Shown here: one piece after another, positions 48,001-60,000 of the stretch
Numbering within the stretch: position 1 is the first letter of the stretch
Layout: each line of letters opens with the position of its first letter
Assembly: GCF_033807575.1 (NCBI RefSeq)
Contig: NC_084715.1
Span: forward strand, 6,745,349-6,809,348
Source: Cydia pomonella
Taxonomy: Eukaryota > Arthropoda > Insecta > Lepidoptera > Tortricidae
Length of the DNA stretch: 64,000 nucleotides
Direction: 5' to 3'
Program-made: the position numbers and the translations under genes
The notes under the pieces: model-generated
What the model saw: only the letters and a program-made list of their open reading frames with translations
The model's database searches: none
Told to the model about the DNA's origin: nothing

Positions 48001-51000
48001 ATAATTGAGTAAAATTAAAACCTAACAGGCCAAATTCTTACTTTCTCAGCAGTAAGTTACTTTTGAATATCAAAGACAATTACAATTATATCCTTAATTA
48101 ACAAACGTTATTCAAATTTTATATTTAAAGTCCAGATATTTAATATCAACGAATATATTGTTTGTCTCAGTTTTTGCTTCGGAGAACCAGATTCTGCGGA
48201 AAATAACATAATATGTACCTACTTACAAAAACAAGAAAGTAAGGGACCGTCACTTATAAAGAATATTAATTACAAGACACTTAATTAATTAGAGTACATG
48301 CTTAGGTCAAGACATGCTAGTGTTTTATAGAGATAGATGAAAGAAATTCATCAAAGCCAATTGAGATAAGCAAATAAATTTAGCGCTGAGCACGAAATGA
48401 AATAGAAAAAATTAAAGAATGTGCTTTATATTTCGTTTTTGTTTCAATTCGCTCATACCTCACCTACAAGTAATAAACAAATATTTTTTTAGTGTATACG
48501 TTAATAAATAGTACTTATATAATATATATTGCCTTCTAATTGATATAAATTCAGAATGTAATGAAAAAACACTGAACGTATAATTTATACATTCTGTCTG
48601 AAATATCTTCAGCATTATTTATTCAACATTTATGGCCAAGAAAAAGCTAGATTGTCGTTCTTATCTTTTATTAAGATAAAGACAATTCTGTCATAAGTGA
48701 AGCAAAACTAGCAACTTGTTGACAGCTTTAACCCATTGCTATGACCAATGATACGAGTACATATAGGTAGCTATTGATTATAAATTATAAACACCTTGTA
48801 ATAGGCCAAAAGTTCCCTTGCCGACTTCCAATTTCACGATTTGTTATGTATATTTTAGTTATATGCTGCTATTATACATACATTCACAAATATCGTAATT
48901 TAACTAAATATTCTTCAATGTCTTGCAAGGCAAAAGGTATCTTCACAATCATAATGAAGGGGTCTCTAGGGATATGTTTCATCATCGCCGCCGTGCTGGG
49001 ATGATAAAGAATTTCTCATTCCTAAATAAAGAGACAATTATGAAGACGAATCGCGAATTCCCTCAAGGTCCAGTGCCGTTGGAGCCTTTGAAATTACGAT
49101 TTACTTTATTATTACAACTTGGGAGTAAGAAAAATATGAAAAATTAAGCTTCTCAACATTTGGTTTATATTCCAGTCTGTATTCATTTAAATAATAAGGA
49201 CATGTTTAAAAACTTCTTATGAATTTTAATAACATACTTTAACAGAAAATCTGAATTTTTGTATTGACCTACGAGTAATTTCCTTTACTTGTGAGCTATT
49301 ATATATTTTCAATTCCATGTACATAGGTATATAGTACGTGTATACATATATTTTCAATGTATGGCATGTTATTGTGTTCATTCATTGCTAAGGGGCCACG
49401 CATCTAGTATGTGTTCATCCAATTACATTATACAAGCTTTTATATCGCCCCTTTGATAGTTATCTGGGAGTAATCTTTTATATCAAAAAAGTAATTTACA
49501 TATCTTTATTTATGATAAAAGCTTGTCAATCGTCAACATCTGAAAATTCTTCTTGTAAAAGGTATTTGACGATGAACAAGGCTTATTGCTCGCGGCCAAA
49601 TACTCTAAAACATCAATAAAGGCGCTTTCCACAGGAAGCATTCTTTTGAAACCAATCGTTCGCGATCATTATGTAAGTATGTTCGTGAAAGAATTTGATA
49701 TGAATACCTCCGGTGAAGATGCACCTCACACAAAATTACTTCAGAAGTTGACTCAGTTACCATTGCATTTTTATCTGACATCCAGGACTTCCATTCTCCT
49801 ACAGGGTTGTCAGTATGGCGCAGTACCTGCACACTTGAGTCCCTGCGTGGCCAGACCATGGAGGAGGGTACCACAATGGTCACAAAACGTCGGGGCAATG
49901 AATGTCCACGTATTCCATTTGTGGGGGGCGTAGGCGGCCTTGACAACGTAAAAATAGGTGAGTAAAGTTAGCAGAAAATGGGTGAAATATAGCTGTGACT
50001 AGATTTAAGACGACTGTTTACTACTAAAGTAATTTAGGAAACATTTCAATATTGTTTAATAAAAGCTTAAGGGAACCATTTCACGATGCTTCAAGTTACA
50101 ATTTTCTTTAAGTCTAAAAGGATAACATTGGTCAAATTTGCCTCCTGTATTTTGGTATGTTATTCAATGTAACTTGTCATCTCGAACGGTCCACAGAATT
50201 AAATTTTCAGGTCAGGAATAAAAACGCTTGAAATTTTTTTCTGCAGCATCGTCTTAAATCTACCAACAACTCCTAAAAGAAAGAGAAAAGCATTAGCAAA
50301 GCACCACCACCAAGCAGATCTGAAAAGAGCGAGCACACAAAGCGTTAGTCCAAGCGAAGCGCCGCGGGTACCTTGGCACTTGAGCCCCTGGTGGATGAGC
50401 CCGTAGAGGAGTGACCCACAATGGTCGCAGAACGTCGGCGACGCGTACGTGTGGACGCGGAAGTTGTGTCGCGTGCGGGTGTCCTGTTGGTCAATGGTGG
50501 CTTTGTAGGTACCTTTCAATATAAAGAAAGGGGAAGGGAAACATTTCTTATAGGTCATCCTGGAGTTTGACTTGGAGAATAAGCCCGTAGCGGAGCGACC
50601 CACAGTGATCGCAGAACGTCGGCGAAGAGTACTTTGCACGCGGAAGTTGTCGTGGGCGGGTCTCCTGTTGGTCAATGGTGGTATTGTAGGTTGCTTAAGA
50701 AATAAAGAGAAGAGGAAGTGAAACATCTATAGTTCCTGGAGTTTGACTTGGTAGATCAGCCATGGTCGGTTGGTATCATTATAGGGTGAATAAACGAGGA
50801 AGAAAAAAAGACGGCCATAATCATTTGTAGTCCTAGACCCAATTATCGTTCACTAAGGATGTGAGAGTTAACGTAACTTTTACAAATATAAAAGGGAAAG
50901 GTAGTATATGTGTGTAGGAGATAGTTTGAAAATGTGATGTCTATCCCAAACTTTTTCATAGACTTTTCGCCGGGTAGTTACACAAATCTCTGTTTTGACA

Positions 51001-54000
51001 TGTTGCTGGGACATCAGTTCGCCGCGACCATGACCAGTGAAACCTGTGTCGAAACGTCGGTAATTAACGGTAATAACATAAATTCGGTATAAACCCGGTC
51101 ATACATGTAATTAAATATGTGTTCAAAATGCGAAAGTTTTAAATGTTACAGGGAAAGGTAATATCGGAAACTTTTTAATTTCGAGGCTCAATCATAGATC
51201 CAGGATAAACAGGTGTCGATATTTTGGGCTCAGCACGGTTATATGAGAATGAAGTTTATAGTTAGGTAAACAAAGACTTCAAAACTAAAAGGCGAGAAGT
51301 CAGTTGACCTCACTTAATGGGAATTTGTTTACCTACTGAATTCCATTTGCTCATCGATGCTAGACAATAGCACATAACGATTTGGAGCTTGTAACAGAAC
51401 CTGCTGACACTGGCTGGCAAATGCCATTAATTAAGTATCCTGTTACGGTTGTACTTTAAAACTTTACTGTGCGACTTGGACTAAAAGTAGAATTAGATAA
51501 TTATATAAGTCAGGTAAGGTAAGGACAGTTTTTCACCTTGACTGACTTTGGGGTAGTGTTTGTTAGTGTTAGTGTAAGGAATGTTTAGATTGTATTAACT
51601 AGAGGTGGTTATGAATATGTATCATGGCGTTTTGAAATCTAACAAAAACTAAAAACAGAAACAGGGAAATCTACCAGTCAAAACATCTGTGTCAAAACTC
51701 AATGTTTCGAGCAGACCAGGGAGCATGATCCAAATAGTAAACAAGTACTTACTTGCCTGTAAAAAATACTTAATAAACGAGTACTTCGGTACCTAATTTT
51801 GCAGAAACCTTGACAGTTTTTCTAATAATTTTGTTAAAGTAATATATAATCTTTTATGTTGCACCCGATCACAAAAAATATTGAAGTTTCTTTTCGTACC
51901 CTTTAATAATTTCTAAGAAAAAAAAACCGACTTCAATGAGGGAGACCGGTGAAAGAAAGATTATTGTTGATTTTGGATTTCATACAATGAAATTAAAAAG
52001 ACTGGTAATATACCCGCAATATTCGACTATATTTAAAATACATTATTTCACACCATGCATAAAATAATATTAAAAATGGTTATATGTTTGCTTAAAAAAG
52101 TTGAGAAGTACCATCAATTCCTCATGGAATCCATCATCAAAACTCAAGCTTGACAAAAATATACCTTGAAAACCTAACTGCTTCACAAACATGCGAAGAG
52201 AACAAATTACCAAACGTGAACTATGCGGCGTTGAAGGGTTCCATTCTGTTCATCATCAGCAGTTCCGCTTTATCAAATGTCACTTACACAAATGTAAATG
52301 CTTGATTTGATGATGAAAACACTAAGATCAGTATATATATGCCTTTAACATTTGAGGAGTTCTCTCGATGCCTCATGGACCCCATCGTCAGAAATCGAAC
52401 TTCACAAAAATTTGTCTTAAAAATCTAATTTGCTTCACAAACAGAGCGAAGAGGACAAATCGCCAAACGTAAACTATGCGTCGTTGAAGAGTTCCATTCT
52501 GATCATCATCATCAGCAGTTCCACTACATCAAATATCACTTTTTTAAATGTAAATGCTTGATTTGTTGATGAAAATACAAAAATCACTATATGTATGCTC
52601 TTCACATTTGAAGTTCCCTCGATTCCTCATGGATCCCATCATCAGAACTGAGTTTTGACAAAAACGGGACCAATCTGTATATATAAATTCAAGCAAAAAA
52701 TAATTAATAAAATCGGTTCAGAAATGACGGAGTTATGAAGTAACAAACATACACACCGAACTCATAACCTCCTCCTTTTGAAATCTTGAAGTCGGTTAAA
52801 AAGCATTTAACATGTACATTGAAGTAACATATATCAATGTCTGTTACTTAGAATCTGGTAATTAGAGCGAGTAGCAGTTTTACAAACATAACTTTTACTC
52901 GCTCTATTTATAAATAACTAATTTTAGCAACGAAAACTTTATTCTGTTTTTTTTATTCCGTAGACTAAAATTACATTTCATGTTGTACTAAGATATGTCA
53001 TGTCTTACATATGAAACGTCATTTTAGTCTACGGAATAAAAAAATTGACTTTAGTACTATACATGAAACCTACTTACATGATCATACCAAGTTTCATGTA
53101 ATTTAAACATGGTCGTTTAAAAATACGAGCGTAACTTCGATTAAATTGTAGCAGCTAGGTTCGTGGGACTCTTAAGAACAAGAAAAAAGTCAAACAAAAA
53201 GCCCAAGTTTTACACGCAATATCAAATAACTAGACAATGGTCAAAGCAAGCGAGAGTAATTAGGGAGCGCATGAGCGATATCAACTTTTTATTGGTTCCA
53301 AAAGTTACGCATTGTTTCTTTTATTGTGCTCTGTCTGCACACTGTATCAAGGGACATAGGGTCTGTTGATTTATTGCTGGGTAATGTACCTAAATTGTAG
53401 GTGTTAATTTGACCTCGTAAGTCCCCGCGTAGGTACGTGTACTAAGTACAAATTCAAATCGAGTTTTGAACACTTATACAAATAAAAAAAGTTTCAGATT
53501 CAAAAACACAAAAATTGCATTGGATCTTTCGAGGAAAAAGATAATGATTACATACAAAATTATATCCCAATTGCAATTGCTTCTTGCCCTTGTGGAAAAA
53601 TGTAAATAAACTCAAATTTATTGATAATTTTTATCAATAAATTTGATCTAGTTGATATTTTTAAACTTCTAATTGGTCTATAGCTGTTGTAAATACACAA
53701 AGACTGCCAGATGACAGGCTGCCAGATGACAGACTACCAGATGTCAGTGTAAAGTATAAAAAAATTAGAAGATAGTAAATAGGAGAGTCATTCCAAAATA
53801 AAACCTCTGTTTCCATTTATGCATATAAGTATATGTGACAATAGGAAGTAGGCTATGTTATGTATTGACAAATAAATATAGTAAAGTTTTTCTCTTACGG
53901 TCTGAGCTTAGTGAATATAATAATTTACGATTTTATATTAAGAGAAGCATAATATGTCAGCGCCATTGTTCCCACCTCACCCCGCAGAACTAATAAATTA

Positions 54001-57000
54001 TGTGTAAAAAAACTGGACTTCTGCGAGAAACCAGTACCGAGACCGAGTAGGTAAAAAGTTCACTTTGTCTGACGGCTTTATTTTCATCTGTCTTTCCCTA
54101 ATCTGGAGTTCGTTAAGAAAAACACAAGAGTCGAAGCTACTGTAGGGATTATTATAATGTTCCAACAGTCATCAAAGAACTAAGCCTGCGTCGACAAATT
54201 GCGACTTGTTTTTGTTCAATAGGATTTTCGGTGATTCGTCGTTTTGTTGATGACATGTTACGTCAATACAATGGGATAAAAGATACGACTTTAGACATCT
54301 CCAGGGCTGTTTCAAATTGTTTTAGGTACAGTTTGCATAGCGACAGTTTTCAAGAGTATAAATAAATCTCATCGATCGTTTTATATTATGTTACGGTTGT
54401 TTTTTTTATGATATAGGAGACAAAGTATTAGTCTAATCGCCTGACGATAGGCAATTGCCATAGCCCATGGCAACATCAGGCAGGTTGCAAGTGCTTTGCC
54501 GGCCTTTAACATAAGAGTACGCTTTTTTAATGTTTGAAGGTCGTATCGATCCGAAAATACCGCAGTGACAGTTCACACTCCAGCTGTTTAGTTATATGAC
54601 CTGTCACTGTCATTTTATGAAATACGCTTATTTTAGTTAGACCTTGAAAGAGACCAGGGGCCGTAGCCGAGATGATAGCCGTTTATCGATCAACGTATCG
54701 GGATAGATTCGACGAAAAGTTAATGTAGGAGACGGCCCTACCTACTTTTATGCCGCGCGTGCTGGCAGCCGGGCCGGTGCGGTTTTCGTTTTTATGTTCA
54801 TAGATTTTTAGATACTTGCTGTCTATGAGCAACTAATGTATAGTCAAGTGTAAAAATGGTGCGCACAAGTTGCTAAAAAATATGTCCCATAGCTCTTATG
54901 TCGGCGAATTAAGCTATGGGACATATTTTTGAGTATGTTGCGTGGACCCATGATTTTACACTTAACTGTAGTATACATTAAGCCATAATTTAATAATATA
55001 TAGACGGCCAATCCCCTTGACTTGCTTGTAACCAAAATACTGCGTATTTTCGTAGTAGAAAATCGACATCTAGCGTCAAGTAGTGGATTTATCAGTACAG
55101 CAGCAATACTGATAAATCCGCTACTTGACGCTAGATGTCGACTAATAAAGTAATAAGCATTTTGGTAACAAAACTGATGTATGGAGTGAGCACTCTATGC
55201 TTACTTATTTCTCTATGACTACAGTAAGGTCATCATTTCCAAACATTAATTACAGGTACATAATGTAAGTTTTGGTTGATGTTTTCTATAAATATATTCT
55301 ATTAACTATTATTCCGTGGTCTTTACTCCTCCGTTTCATGATAAATTATAAATTACAACGCAAGCAGTTTAAAAAGAGATTGAAAAAGAACCTTCCTTTT
55401 GTATTTTAATTTACCAGCTTTTATGAAAAAGGCCTCGGGCAGGAACATGATTTTGCCGGGCACGAGAAGTCTATGACATGTACAAAATGCCAGTGTCAAT
55501 GACCTCGCACCATTAAAGTGGTAATGATGGAGTGAGACAGATATATCCCGCAGCTGCCACATTTCTTAGCGAAATTAAAAATGCCAAAGTAGCCTGTAAG
55601 CTTTACATTACACGGGAGCGGTATTATGATTTTAAAGAAAATAAACGTTATTTTTTCTTTTTAATATTAAAGGGTAATCGTACACAAACCGACTTAGTCC
55701 CACAGCACGCTCAATAAGGCTTGTGTTAAGGGTACCAGACAATGTATACCTACATAGCATATATAGATACTTACATATATAGGCAACAACCATAACTCAG
55801 GAACAAAACGTGATAAACACCTAAATAGATACCCTTACCAGTGGTTGCATGTTTATCACCTGTCACTTTCGCACTTACAAACTTGTTAGAAAGTGACAGG
55901 CGATAAAAAATGCGACCGTGCTTGGCCCGCAGGATTTGAACCCGGGACCTCTGGCTTCGTAGGCATGGTCAATACCAACTGGGCTGGTCATTAACCGCGT
56001 TTAGATATTTATTTAATACGATCGCTTCCAGTGATTGGTGCGAGCGGAATGTACTGTGAGTTGTGTCACTCTCCATCTCGCTCGCATTTATTGGTGTGAG
56101 ATGATTGCCAGTCGTGTAGAGATCGTATCAAAACTTTAACAATTGTAAAATCAGAATACCCTTTGGGTTTTCTCAGATACCTGAGATTAAAATCAAATTT
56201 AATAGACGCACTAAAACAGAACAAGAAACTCTTTAACATTTATTATTCAATTTCATTTTCTTTATTTTCTATTCATAATTATAATGAAAATGTAAAGGTT
56301 AGTTTATACTTAAGAGTTTATAAGTTTCTTTACTTCAAACGGCAAAGAAAAGATAAATTTATTTTAAGTAGTTTTCTTTTTGCAAACATCGTCTGAAGTA
56401 AAATATTATACTTAAGTTAGTTTAATTTTCAATTGCTAAAGGAGAAAATAAGCAAAGTTTGTACATATACTGAAATATGCTTATAAAATTATATTTTCTT
56501 ATGATCTAATTTAAAGTTTTATAATATTTGATAGCTGCAATAATGATGAATGTATTTAGTTTGAACTGTCAAAGTATCTGCAAAAAGGAGGACCGATAAC
56601 AACAATTACTTATATAATAACTATATAGAAACGCCTGAAAACAATAAGAAAAATAACAAAATTAGTACATTACGATACAAGTACGAAAAATAGGAAATTC
56701 GAAACGAGTGGCGATAAATTAAAACACGACCGAAGGGAGTGTTTTAAATCGGCACGAGTTGCGAATTACCTATTCGCACATGTATCGTACAACGTTTTAC
56801 AGTACATATGGCCCTTTAAATGTTCGACACAGTAACGTAATATGCTAATTTTCGCACTAGTGCGGTAAAGTAGCACCATATGTACTGTAATAGTACATTA
56901 CGATACAAGTGCGAAAAATAGGAAATTCGAAACGAGTGGCGATAAATTAAAACACGCCCCACGGGAGTGTTTTAAATCGACACGAGTTGCGAATTACCTA

Positions 57001-60000
57001 TTCGCACATGTATCGTACAACGTTTTACAGTATGCTAATTTTCGCACTAGTGCGGTAAAGTAGCACCATATGTACTGTAAAAAGTATTACAGATTTTCGT
57101 AACATTGTTATATTATACCTAAAGGTTTTCTTTTTACACTCTTGCAAGTAATAACATGTTTTCCCATAAATAACTTTACAATAAATTACAAATATTATAA
57201 ACCTATATTAACTTCATTGTAATCATAATACATTTACAATTTTTATATAAAACATAAACACAGTAGCCAAAAACAAAATATAAACAGTACAGATAAATTA
57301 AATAACTGAAAAAAACTTAATGCCACTGACATTAGGTTAATTTTCCTGTAACCTGCTCGAGAAGTTTTTCATTAAACCTGTATTATGTTTTAAAATATCC
57401 CGACCTTTTCCCGGGCAACTTGTTACGACAAGGGCGGTTACCTTATTTTATTATATCAAATTTTGTGTAACGTCAACGGCGTAATTCCAAACAAGCACGG
57501 ACGATTCGAATGCTTAGGTGAGCCAGTAAAAGTGCTCAACAAACTTCACAGACAACCTTAACTATAGTTGTGCCGGTCTCGAGAACGTTCTCCGTTTACT
57601 ATGGCCGAAGAGAATTTGAAATAGAGGTGGATTGTCGAAGAAAACTTTGTATTAGCCACCAGGGCTCGGAACCGGTTTATTTTTAAATCCCGAAATAGCC
57701 CAATATTTTTAATTATTTTATACTCTTTAGGTAGAACTGGATCATGTATTTAGGCAATAACTTTGCATTATTAGATAGTCCTATTAAAAATGAAATAATA
57801 AACTAAAGAACGAAAAAGAACGAAAAAATACCGGATTTTTTGTATGCAGAAAAAACCGGTTCCGAGCCTTGTTAGCCACAGTAAATTTACTGACATCTTT
57901 CGACACATGATTACTTTTAGAACGCCATTTGACTTTGATCCTTATTCTTTCACTGATATGTGTTCATGATCATATCAGCCCTATCGCCCACTGCTGCAAA
58001 ATATAATAGATAGATATACCGGGTGTGCCCTGTAACACGAGTAAAAAATTAAATTGTAGGCTGTGGTTCTCAAACTTACCAACATTTATTCAGCGAATTT
58101 TAGAAATAACTTGTATTTTGATTTTATTTTAGTTTTATTTTAGATTTAATTTAGTCATATTTTACTTTTAGTTTACATTATTAATTGTAATAATTACTTT
58201 TAAAAATTAATTTTATGATACTTTTATAAATTAAATTCCTTTTTTGATTTTTAGCAAACTTTAAAGTTCATTCTAAGGCGCAATGTATTGCGAATATTGT
58301 TATGTTCAAAGCGTGACAAGCAACGTCAATAATACTGATGACAGCGTACATTGTAGTTGATATTTAATTTTACACGCTCTTAGGGCTCTACAAATAAGAT
58401 CGTGTCAGATATTTTTGCGGCCTTCGTTGTGTAACATATTATTGCAAGTGACTGTACTGACAAATACGAGCGAAAAGCACGCGCGACTGATGTGATTATT
58501 TAGATATCATTTTGATGTCATAATTTAACTTTGAATTGACCTTCAGTTCTCATGTAAAAAAAAATATTTATAAAAAATAAGGAACACGGGGACTACGTAC
58601 CTATGTATTGAGAAACGATCAGCCCCTTTCCTATTAATTTGATTTTTTTTCGAATACACATAATATATGTTACAGACCTAAAAACAGCTTCACACTGTTG
58701 TTCTAAAATTCGGATCGCCCACACTCGCACAACCAATAGGAATTACGCAGCCAGAAATGTACGTAAGCATAATAACATTTCATCCTCGGCTGCTCAAGCC
58801 AATAAGTCGTTATCTGCTTTATTGAATTGCCTCAAATTGTACACATTATTGAAAAAGAGGGGGAATTAGTTATTCCAATATCGAATATGGTTTAACTTTT
58901 CTCATTGACATAAATATATCTAAGGACTACTCGAATCTATCAATTGAATGATTGACAATAATAAAATAAGTCTATTTAGGGGCATGGCACACTGCGTCCG
59001 ATTCACACGCCGCTCGCGAATCGGGCGCAATGTGTGCCCTATCTCTGCGCCGAATTTGTCAAACAACGTATGGAAGTGTCATTAAACATGCCATTTTATT
59101 GAAATTTGTGATGGTGATGATATTTATTTTATTATAATATTTCCACACTTTCTCGTTACAAATGGCATGCAGAGTCAACTTGGTCCGACTTTAAGTCATT
59201 TTAATATTATTAATACCATAGACCATTCATTGCTTAATTTCTAGCAGTTTGTCAATGTCAATACAATATTACGCAGCTGATACATTTATTTTGCTTCAGT
59301 TACATATTATATGCAGCATGAAATTGTGAACATAATCTGAGATCATCTATCATGATATGACTCTAACATGTCATTCTGTATGGATATTATGGTATTGATA
59401 GTTGTACTATTATCGCCTATCGTGTCGTCTAAGATGGACGGCTGTCTATCATTCGTCACCATACCTGTCACGCTCTAACATATCCGTAAATACGAAAGTG
59501 ACGCATGATATGACAAGTGACAAAAACACGACCATGATACCGTTGCTGCGGCGGTATCATGGTCGCATTTTTATCACTTGTCATGTCATGCGTCACTTTC
59601 ACACTTACATATTTGTTAGAACGTGACAATGCCATGATGACAGATGATAAAAAACCGGCCATCTTAGCCCGGCTGCATCACCAAACGCTGGTTTGACGGG
59701 ATCAAAAATGAACTTCTGCTAGTGCGTTTGTAGATACAATTTTTTATTTCCATATGAAACAATTTTTGAATGAAGTAATTATAAATAAGTCAATGCGTCA
59801 ATTCTATATAAGTTGCACTTTTCCCATTAAGTACTTGAAACTTCTTACATTTAAGCTTATCGACATATTGTAAAAAGTCCGAAAATTTTACCAATAAACT
59901 AGGAAACTGACAAAAATTTGCATTAATCTGTCTCACTTTCTTTTCTTTTTAAGTTTTCAAGTATTGGGCAAATTACCAGTATAAAATATATAGATTTCGA

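Larger units (their letters stand above)
44062..49826 (-). other. PKC intron part between C1B exons
   Basis: This 5.8 kb stretch holds a SINE at 44379, a palindrome at 45565, a MITE at 46852 and an inverted repeat at 47762. Open frames such as 46556-46888 are AT-rich and unsupported. No other exon is seen. Confidence 0.65.

Noticed and set aside
49586..49933. 115-codon plus-strand open frame over the alternative C1B exon
   Set aside because: It is the antisense shadow of the exon-bearing segment and has no features of its own.
50199..50726. 175-codon minus-strand open frame spanning the C1B exon and its decayed copy
   Set aside because: It reads through the true exon's splice sites and uses a shifted frame in the decayed copy, so it is not a separate protein.
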